Shown here piece by piece: positions 54,701 through 64,000 of a stretch of 64,000 nucleotides of DNA. Under the pieces are notes generated by a model that was given only the letters and a program-made list of their open reading frames with translations, did no database searches and was not told where the DNA came from. A program made the position numbers and the translations under genes. This DNA is from Neelides folsomi (lineage: Eukaryota > Arthropoda > Collembola > Neelipleona > Neelidae), in assembly GCA_034687125.1 (NCBI GenBank), contig JAQGBZ010000200.1, positions 51,559 to 115,558 on the forward strand, read 5' to 3'. Within the stretch, counting starts at the first letter, position 1; the number at the start of each line of letters is the position of its first letter.

Positions 54701-57700
54701 TTTCATAAAATAATTTTAAAATAATTTTGATTTGACTTTCTGTGTTTAAAAGAATTTAAATATGAAACAAGTGAGAAATTGCTACAATTTGTTTAGTCTT
54801 GCACTTTAAAGATCTGTGATACACTGACATTGAATGTTAGTAGATAACGTAATGAGAGCAAAGTACGTTGTGTATGCATTAAAAAGTTTAATTATTAAAA
54901 AATTCTACATGGTGAAACAACGCGGAAAAGAGGAATGAGGGACGGCGTGGAGGCTCGACAGGTTTGCTCATTAAATTACTCATAAGTGTCCATTCTGAGA
55001 GGAGTCGCATGAGACTCCTTGCACGACTACTTGTCTTTCACCGTTTATTTATGACAGAGAAGATGGCCCATTCAAAATTCTGATTTACAATCCGACTAAC
55101 AAGCGTTAATGGGTTTAATCCATTTAAAGCATTTCATAACTCAACAGCTCTTCATAATACTTCTTGCCTCTACACCTCACCTCACGTCCTATTGAGAAAA
55201 TTAAGGCCCATTCCTTGGATTTAAACAGATGTTAACTTTCGCTTTCTCATTATCCAATTATCTCAAGTATTATCAAACATCAGATTCCTCAGAGGTTTAA
55301 ATTTTAAAGAGTTGAACATTTTCCATTAAGCCCAATTTGTAATCAAATCAGTTTCCCATTAAATCAACTTCCACGATTTCAACCACTACATATTTTGGCA
55401 TTGTAAAGCAAGTTGAAGTAAAATAGAGCAATATAAGTCCAGGACAGGATTTGATTTGAGTTACATGATTTGAGATGGAACTGGTTTAAGGGAATTGTTA
55501 GTGTAATTGTGGGTGAAAAAAAGAGTTATAAGTGAGTTGAGATTGAGAGATGATGAATAGTTTGAGAAATGCCAGCATGAGTCTCCATGAAATCAATTGT
55601 TGAATTGGGTTGAATTGGAAGTCGGTCCTTTGCGGTGAACGTGCCTTCCTCACCTCCTCAAATCAATTCCACCCATTGTCGTTCAACAACTCCTTTTCTC
55701 AAATTTATCTCGTACCGCCTATTAAATAAAATATAAAAATTAATCCATAATAATAATAATTTGACTTTAAAATGTTAAAAGTAAACCAGGAATTGTTAGA
55801 AAATTATTTTAAAACAGAGATATTAAATCTCGGAATTCGGATTAATTGAAGGTCTGAGTTAATTGAATTTCGGGCTTGAAATAAAACGCCCACACCTGAA
55901 CTTGACTCTCAACCTTTGTCGCCAGTGGAATTTATACAAAATAAAATCATTCTGCTTGCCTCGTGGCACACGTTCTTTCATTCGAGACTAATACTCTCAG
56001 TCAGTGGAATGAAGTTGACTTGCATTAAATGTGAGAGTTCCCTTCGTTGGAGAAAATTGGATTGATTTCATTCCTTTCTACAAAAAACAACTTGTAAGCA
56101 CAAGTGTCCATCCAAGGAAAGTATGCATATAACTAAATGTAGGTAAAAGCATTAAATCATACATTAAGTTATGTATACTGATGAGTATGCACACGAGCAA
56201 CGCACCACGCTAAAGCACTTGAGAAAGACACATGTGTAAGAGATTCATTGAATAAGGGTTTGAATGAAGAAGAGGAATTTACCATTGAAATGAACCTGGG
56301 AAGTTTTGGGAGACCCAGGTGGGATAAATAAGTTGACAAGAATGGTTGCTGACAGACGCCACCACAATGTCCATATATGGCTCTTTTATTAAGGACCAGC
56401 CAAAGACAATTGATCTCTCGAGTGTGGGATGATATTTATGCCCTAAATGCTCTCAGTCCTCAGGTGTCTCATTTTTGTCATATTAAACGAGTATGGCTTC
56501 GTTTCTCCCCTTTTTAACGACGGCGGACCCATAGAGGATTCACATGAAGGCGGAACTTTTCGAGAATGTGTAGAGTTACCGGGCTGTGGCCTGAAGAGTA
56601 ATTTAACAGGGTTCTGCATAATAATGTTGAATAGGCGGATGAAGGGGGGGTCGGGGCGGATTAAGCTGGCTGTTGAGTGGGGTGGGCCCGTGGTCGCCGG
56701 GGGCCAAGCTCTGCTCTCTCATGACGAAGGAGAATGCCGGATTTCTCTTCGGGGCATTATTAACCGGAGTGGCCGGGGGCGGAAGGAAACGGCTTGCGCT
56801 CCGCCGTGGCCTCACCGCCCTCGGCGTCGGCTGACTAGTGACTAGGACGAGCTCTCGCTCTGCTAATGCTCTGCCTCTGATGACCTGGAGGAAGGCAATG
56901 AGCGAAAGATCTCGGACTCCTTCCTTGTAGAGCCCTCAGTCGCCCACTCTGAGTCAGCCGACGACGAGCTCTCCGCCGATTCAAACCCACGTGGAACGAG
57001 ACGAAGAGATCTTGCCCAACGGCCTCCAAGCTGGACATCAAGCTGGAGCGGAAGCCTGGCCAGAAGGCCGTCAGCCTCATGGACTCTCCAATTTGTCCAA
57101 AACGGTTCGGATCACCCCTTTCTCAATTCGTTCCATTAGAATTTTATAGATCGGAATCTCACTTTGCCTCTTCAGAAACAGAAACTGACCATGTATCTGT
57201 ATTTTTATTCTTGAATTCTTTATCAATGAATTGTATAATATGTTTTCCATTTTGGCATACCTAATCTATTTATAATAACATTTGACATTTAATATAAATA
57301 TTAATGAGATCAAGCCTCCTAATGAAAATATTAGTTGATTATTTTTTAATTTAAGTATTTTATTAAATATAAAGAGGTGTTAAAAACTTTTTACAGGGAA
57401 CTCATATTTAGGATTGATAGGAACTTTTTACTTAGATTATTTTCATTTTCATTATACTATATGGTATTTTTTATTGGTAGTACACTAAACTTTCAATGAA
57501 GTTTAATTAATGAATCTCTTTTAGTCATTAGTATTCTATGAAATGAAAACAGATGAGAGGCATTCGTTGAGGACTTTTGGTGAGAGTCTCGTTGGGTTTG
57601 GATCTAATTTGAAAATTGTTATTTAATCTCACTGTTTGTATTTATGTTGAATATGGCGAGATAGTTTTGGCCTGGGAGGGCAGAGGGGGAGATTAGGAAA

Positions 57701-59784
57701 AAGGGTAATACGGGATTCGGAATCTAGAGACCATTACGATGATTATGGCTATCAGATGAGGTCGACTCCATGGCTGAGTTGTTTGATCTGGCTTCTGGGG
57801 AAGCGAGAGATTCTATCGGAGAGTCCTCATAGGGAAATGGCAAAGAATCCACAATCAACATTCCCACATCGCTCCGAAGGCTACAACGGCCCATCGAGAC
57901 CACTATATAAGCCACAGCATGAAGGGATCCTTCCCGAACTCCGACCCGGCCGTAATTTAATAACATTGTAAAGCGAGACAAAGCATAAATAGAGAGACGA
58001 TGGTTCGATAGGAGAGACGGCGGCGGAGAATATAGATAGTATTTAATTTGAGATATTTCACAATGTGCCGGTGGGAGGATTGGCATTGTGGGTTCAGGAC
58101 TTCGCATTCGTTGGCTCCAACGAGGACCCTAAGGGGATGTTGAGAACCTTCGGGGCATCTTTGGATGAAAGCCTTGAGTTTCACTCCCTCCGAGCCCCGA
58201 GCAACCCGCCGGCAGTTCCCTACAATAATAAACTCCTCTTTCCTCTTATTTCCACAATCACGAGAACTCCATTCCCTCATGACACGCATAGTATTCCCAC
58301 TCAAATATACATTTTATACACAAATCCCACACTGACAAATCGCGAATTCATTCCCCGTCCTGGAACTAAAATCCTTCCACTGTAATTTGCAAAACCTTAA
58401 CAAATGAATACAATGGGTTGCATTTAAGTATGGTATACTAAATATTAATAAATATTATTATTAATTTATAAAAAGTATGACAGACTGCACAACAATTCAA
58501 ACTATGTATTTGGATGCACGAATATTATTTTAGTAAATTCGTCCTCGTGTACTTATTAGGTACATTACATTAAAAATGAATATGAAATATGTATAGTGTC
58601 AAAATGAGTTCATCAGCATTCTACATATCATGATTGGAAAATTGGAATGGAATGATAACATGAGCTTCAATTGAGAAATTCCAATTAGTTTATCTGAGAT
58701 TTTGTTATCAATGATTTTAGATTTGTGAAAAGAATGGAAAATGGGATTTTCCGCTCATGGTTATTTAGATACTTTGCATGGATGGATGTAGAAAAGGGCA
58801 TGTATTTTGTATATTTATCATTGTCTATGTATGAATGGGTATGAAGGTATGCTCACGTGGGGTTCGGAGCCCATTCTTGGTCTCTATTTGCTTAGTCTCC
58901 GTTGAGGTCTATTGTGGATAGTCGAGATCATTTCCCGTATCGCCCGATGTCCCTCATCCAGACGATAGTGCTGGAGGACATGTGAGCGGCTCTCGCAAGC
59001 GAACTCTGGAATTTCGGCCACCCAATCCGCTCTCGTATTGTTGAGAGAAAGGAAAACAAGGCTGGAATGGAGGTTGAGACCCACCCGGGCTTTCTCCCAT
59101 TCCCTTCGGCGGAATTCACTTTTAGTAGCTAAAGGATAAGTTTACTCACTCTATACTTCCTCTCCCCGCCAAACTTCATCGAAGGCATTTGAATCGATAT
59201 TCATTTCATAAAGGCCATTCACTCTATTACCATATTGTATTGGTCAACAATACATAAATACAAACAACAATAATGATACATATCATAGTGATACTTTAAA
59301 CATCAAAGTTTTTAAAACCTTGTTTCAGACTTTTATCCATCTCGTTTTAAATACAGTAAATGTGTTTGTTGACATTTTAATCACTTTAATATGGATAATC
59401 AATTTAAAAAAAGTATTTTAGTTTAGCTAAACATGTATGTAGGTAAACACTTACCAAGTTGTTAATTACCTAGTCATATCTGTATCATTATAAATTATAG
59501 TATTTATTGCCCTATATGTGAGGTGTGAAGGATGAAATCTAATGTAGGCGGATGAATTATATTCAAAAATTGAAAAGTTGAAAATAAACTTTTCCCAGAA
59601 GAGTTTACCTCTTTGAGCATTTTAAGTAGAATGAAGAGGAAATTGGATTTTAATCGGCTTGAACAAACTTATGCAAATATAGTGTAGTTTTATATTATGT
59701 ATTAGGTATACACTCTCATGAGGTTATTATCGCGAGGTTATCGACGAGATCTATATAATATTTGGGGTTAATATGAAATTTCAG
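51739..59784. other. 8-kb region with no recognised gene; AT-rich sea with GC-rich islands
   Basis: It runs from the serpin stop to the first recognised KCTD exon. About 51740-53050 is extremely AT-rich. GC-rich islands stand out at about 53480-53720, 54020-54200, 56600-57080, 57740-58240 and 58860-59110. Open frames coincide with these islands on both strands (for example 56447-56845 and 57724-58385) but carry no family motifs. The right part is likely promoter, upstream exon or intron of the KCTD gene, because the exon at 59785 starts after an acceptor and lacks its own ATG. Confidence 0.5.
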
Positions 59785-62700
59785 GCACTTGTCGCCGTCC
59801 GGCTCGCCGGTTCCCTTTTCGCCAACGGGCCTCTCCAATTCATCGTCATCTCCAACTCCCCCAGTGGCGTCAGGGGCTTTGGCGTACAACCAAGGGAAGA
59901 TTGCGGGAATTCCGTGCGTGGCGGCCGCCTCGAGGTACACAGCCCCTGTGCACATAGACGTGGGGGGAACCATCTACACCTCGTCCCTCGAGACGCTCAC
60001 GAAGTAAGCACATATGAGAAATTCTATACTTACACACATCGGGCCCATTTCGCCAGCAGGAAGATTAGCAAAGCCGCTCAATCAAAATTCTTCTGAAGAG
60101 TATTGAAGGGAGTAGCATAATAATGCAGAGGGAAGTAAATGAATAATAAAATACACTTGGTAAGTTATTCTGACATGGAGACTTGGGGCTCAGGCTCCTA
60201 TATATTCCCACCGCAGGACACAAACTCTTCTTTGTGCACCTCCTGCTCTCCTCCGATGACCCCCGGCCCTTTGTCACTTCAAATTTATAGACGATGAGGA
60301 CGGAAACCGCTCGAGGAGCCTTCGCTGCTTCTCCTCATTATCCAGCCTTGGAAACATCACGCATTCCTCGCTCCTTTCAAGGGATACCCATTTGATCTCT
60401 CCCTCCCGGTCTCAAATCCACAAAGTAGACTTCCCCAATCTTCATTTGTGGAAGAATGCCGAATTAGAAGGTTCCTTCTATGAGGATTAGATGAGGAACC
60501 TCCGGAGAACCACCGAAGGGAGATTGGGAACCCAATTTGCAATTCACTCTCTCTCCCCAATAAATATCCAGAGTGAGTGAGATGATTGGGATGATCCTGA
60601 TGGGCACACTGAGGTGGCGTTCCAAATTACAGGTTTCCTCCTCTATTAGAGAATAAGAAAAAATAACGTCTTTCAAAAAGGTTGTAAATCAATTGAGAGT
60701 GTAAAATTATATTTTAATTCTGCTAAATTTTTTTCCCTTCAGTTCAAACGGGAGAGTTGTGATAATGAGGCTTTCCTTTCTTCTCCTCTCATTGCTCTAA
60801 TTGCCCAGGTTTGCATTTCCATGAGAAGACTCATAAGTAATGAGACTCGTCCGGTGAGGTTGGAGGGTTAATTTTAAAATCTTGGCATCTTTGCAACATA
60901 ATTTACATTTTTAATATTCACCATATGAAGTATATAGGTAGGTGTAGCGAGGTGGCCGTCGTTTTTGAAATTATACCCTTTTCTCCTTACCTCCACTACT
61001 GAATACATTTAATTTGCATGTATGCATAAATATGGGAGTGGAAACTTTCACCCTTTGGCAATTAGACTTGCGATTTTAAAACTGCCCAATAAGTAAAGTA
61101 TTAAGAATCTTCATTCATGACTCAACGAAGCTCTCAATGAATTTTTTTACCTTTCAGATTTCCAGAATCTCGTCTTGCGAAAATGTTCAATGGGAGCATC
61201 CCGATTGTTCTTGATAGTTTGAAGCAACATTACTTCATTGACAGAGACGGCGAAATGTTCCGACACATCCTTAATTTCATGAGGAACAACAAGTTGCTCA
61301 TTCCAAACCCTTGCCCAGACATCGATCTCTTGCTGGAAGAAGCACGCTTCTTTGATATTCAAGGTATCTGCCCATTCCTTGTTCAAAAAACTTTTATTTT
61401 CTGCATCATTTTCTGCATCTTTTATATTCTGCAAGATCAGATGAGGAATTTTGAAAGAAATGATTAATTTTTTTATATAAGAAATGAGAGAACCTCCACG
61501 ATGAAGAATTTCAATGAGGAAAACAATAAATTATACTTATGTGCATGAAATTTATCGGTAGTTGAAAGGAACGTTGAAGAGTTGAAATTGAGCTGAGATG
61601 AAAGAAGACAGTTCATTTTACATTTTTGAAATAATGAAATTTTATTAAATGCCCCAGCAAAGTCCTCCGGCCTGCCGAACAACTTTCCGCGTCTCGAATA
61701 TAAAAAGAATGAGTTTTAAGTAAAAATGAGCAGGGAATTTCGACAAATAGAGAAGTTATCCAAGTCAAGCTTGGCTCGGGGTTAAGTGAAGAAAGTGTAG
61801 TTTAATAAATAAGTCAAAGAGTTGGTATATGACTCTGGTTAGCATGCATCTTTATTTCCCTTTCGTTGTGCTCATTCCTCCCAGATTAGCTCAAATTCTC
61901 TTTCCCGGATTTTGACATTTTTATTAAAAGGTGCCTTCCTGGCTTAAGCAAAGACAAACGGAGAAAAGAGAGGTTTTAAAATAATGAGTGAGGATTAGTT
62001 TTGCCTCGGATTCACAACTTGGGAATGGAGGGGCCGGGAGGGCAATTCTAATTGCTTTAATTGTTGGCACGAGAGGAAAAAGTTCTGGTCCGGGCCCTAG
62101 GGCCAAGCTTCCCTGTCCAAGAAATCGGGAGTAAGCCCGGCGGCCCTCTCAGCTCGGAATTAGTCCGGGATCGTAAAAGTGGAGTTTTGGGGGTAGTTCC
62201 TTCTTTCCCGGGCCCTCAGGCCCCTCCTCAGTTTTACTTTCTTAAGTAATCTCAGGCGGATTAAATCTGGGCTTGAGATGGAGAACCTTCAACATCTCCG
62301 CCTTTCCCCAAAACCTTTATGCTACAAAGTTTCTCTTTACAAATCTCCATTTCCATTTTTCTAGGAATGTGCAAGGCGTTGGAACATTTGAAGAAGGAAC
62401 GAACGGCGGCAGCCGTTGCAGCTTCAAATCCTCAACCTTCCTCGACCCAGAGCAACAACAGCAACCACACAGGGAAAGTGAGCTCATCGGTCAAACGAGG
62501 CTTCTTTGGGAATCACTTCCTCGACGAGGGGAACGAAGAACGAGGAGAATTCCAATGCCTGGCTTTGAACATCAGCCCGGATCTTGGAGAAAGAATCATG
62601 TTGTCGGGAGAAAGGGCTTTGATTGAAGAAGCTTTTCCTGAAACAAGTCATGCCGTGATGGACATGAGAAGCTCCGTCGCTTGGCACCACGATGCTCGGC

Positions 62701-62864
62701 ATGTCATCAGATTTCCCTTAAATGGCTACTGCAAGCTCAACTCGGTTCAAGCCATCAGTCGGCTTCTCAATGCTGGGTACATTCTGGCTGGATCCCACGG
62801 CGGAGGCGTCGACAGCCAACAGTTCTCTGAGTACCTTTTAGTCAGGAGATCAACCCCTGCGTAG
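59785..62864 (+). CDS. KCTD15: KCTD1/KCTD15-type BTB protein (Drosophila tiwaz class), 5' partial
   Basis: BTB/POZ adaptor that forms pentamers; vertebrate KCTD1/15 repress AP-2 transcription factors in neural crest and ectoderm. Recognised exons are 59785-60003, 61158-61363 and 62365-62864 in consistent phases. The first starts after a TTTCAG acceptor with no ATG, so an upstream exon is missing from the model. It encodes a Ser/Pro-rich lead and then [20 protein letters not shown], the BTB start. Exon 2 gives [32 protein letters not shown] and [12 protein letters not shown]. Exon 3 has a Ser/Asn-rich linker and then the conserved C-terminal domain: [39 protein letters not shown] and [20 protein letters not shown]. 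The BTB and C-terminal blocks match KCTD1/15 closely. One KCTD1/15 orthologue is usual in invertebrates, so KCTD1 would be an equally valid name. Confidence 0.93.
60004..61157 (+). other. KCTD intron with GC-rich segment
   Basis: A 1.15-kb intron. The stretch about 60180-60580 is much richer in G+C than its flanks and than typical introns in this window. Open frames on the minus strand there are compositional. No second gene was recognised. Confidence 0.5.
61364..62364 (+). other. KCTD intron with GC-rich segment
   Basis: A 1.0-kb intron with a GC-rich block at about 62020-62230. The block contains GGGCCC and GGCCCTAGGGCC-type palindromes within 150 bp (CCGGGCCCTAGGGCCAAG, TCCCGGGCCCTCAGGCCCC). 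No coding function was seen. Confidence 0.5.
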
Positions 62865-64000
62865 GTGGAGAAAATACCTTATATACTAAGTGTGTATATA
62901 ATTCTCCGCACTTTAATTATTTCTCAAGAGCAATGTAACATATGCTTTCTTTATTGTAATACACTAATGCAAATTACTTTGTTAATACACTGTTTAAATA
63001 AGCACTGTTATCTTTTAATGGTTGTTTCGAGTTATTGTTTTTGAATGTTTAATATGATACAATATTCTTACAATTACTGTACAATATTCAGTATGTAGAT
63101 TGTACCATTATATTGTAGTATGTTACATTATGTTCAATGTATGATTTCCTCTCTATAATGTTTTTATAAGTTTAATAAGTTTCATAACAAAAATTTAACA
63201 TATAGAAAGATCATTGATTATTATTTTATTATTATTGAAATTGTTAATAAATTAAGGTATTAAATTAAATACATTAGGTATTGGACACTATAAATGAAAC
63301 TTTTAAAAATTTAATTTATATTTATAAAAAAATTGTTCTGAATATTTGTATTTTATTTTTTATTACAAATTCAGTAATTGCTTCTGAATTCATTGTCATT
63401 TATTTTTCTGATTTTATTGAAGTTAATTTTGCCAGTATGTACAGTTCTTTCATTATCATCAACAAATTTATAGGAGGACGTTGCCTTTACTAATAAATGT
63501 AAACATCTCATTGTTAATAGGTCGAATTTGACCTTTAGTTCGAGCTTAATTGAGTCAAAATGTACCTTCCTATATAATTATATTTAGTTTATTATTTTCA
63601 AAGCCCAGCGTTAATTTATTTATTATGACATTGGTTCATCTCATGTACAAGTTAAATAAATAATAGAAAGTGAATAAACAATTTCTATTCTCAATTCACA
63701 CTTAACAATTCTTCAAGAAATCAATTTTAACATACAAAAAATAATATAAATATACCATATTTTGTATTAACCATAAGTATTTATATTCAGCATTCAAAAA
63801 TTAATCAGTGAATCATAAATGGTCTACTGATATTAGTATTTTACTTTATTTTATCAAGAATGAAATGATTGACAAACAATTGTCAAAACAGATTATTAAA
63901 ATTTTAATATGGAGACTTTAACTCAAGATCAAAATATCTCGGAAAATTTATTTTAATTTTCAGCGTTAGTAACAGTTTATTAATTAAATATTTATTAGAT
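62865..64000. other. AT-rich 3' region after the KCTD gene
   Basis: It should contain the KCTD 3' UTR. Repeated TGTACAATATT / ACATTATGTT-like short motifs occur at about 63050-63150. No gene or larger repeat was recognised; the open frame at 63281-63493 is an AT-rich chance frame. Confidence 0.5.

Noticed and set aside
56447-56845. 132-codon open frame upstream of KCTD
   Set aside because: It coincides with a GC-rich island where stops are rare; the Arg/Gly/Pro-rich product has no recognisable domain and the reverse strand is also open.

Overview
This is an invertebrate nuclear genome window, most likely from an arthropod. It is AT-rich. Housekeeping genes are cut by many short introns (about 50-120 bp) with GT..AG borders (GTAAGN, GTAATT or GTTTGT-type donors), while larger genes have kilobase introns. 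The encoded proteins are animal families: an NR2E3-type nuclear receptor, FACT subunit SPT16, mitochondrial ribosomal protein L38, a DOCK-D (zizimin) Rho-GTPase exchange factor, a Shaker-class potassium channel, a secreted serpin and a KCTD1/15-type BTB protein. I cannot assign a species. Exon borders were set by eye from splice sites, reading phase and known family sequence. All complete gene models close in frame: SPT16 1106 aa, mL38 409 aa, SIAH-like 290 aa, DOCK-D about 2037 aa, Kv1-like 557 aa, serpin 606 aa.

Layout. 1-3.5 kb: 3' part of an NR2E3/PNR receptor gene (+), whose DNA-binding-domain exons lie off the left edge. 3.5-5.6 kb: AT-rich spacer with a near-perfect foldback repeat. 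5.6-6.8 kb: divergent SIAH-like E3 ligase (+). 7.3-12.5 kb: SPT16 in 16 exons (-), convergent with the SIAH-like gene and head-to-head with mRpL38 (13.0-14.6 kb, +) across a 443-bp shared promoter region. 15.6-42.2 kb: the DOCK-D gene (+), with a conserved short first exon, a 15-kb first intron, and a second candidate first exon at 28.5 kb. 43.4-45.4 kb: Kv1-like channel (+). 49.2-51.7 kb: secreted serpin (+) with a foldback element in its last intron. 51.7-59.8 kb: no recognised gene, but several GC-rich islands. 59.8-62.9 kb: the BTB and C-terminal exons of a KCTD1/15 gene (+).

The genes do not form a pathway; this looks like an ordinary run of animal genes. The most notable item is the potassium channel. 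Its voltage sensor is intact, but its otherwise Shaker-like pore carries W434F-, T442I- and D447N-equivalent changes (Shaker numbering), which in model channels give non-conducting or strongly altered pores. Other leads are alternative N-termini of the DOCK protein (one with a PP1-docking-like motif), a degenerate PH region in it, a possible symmetric cassette exon with a GC donor, a roughly 190-residue extension on the serpin, and three hairpin-forming short repeats.
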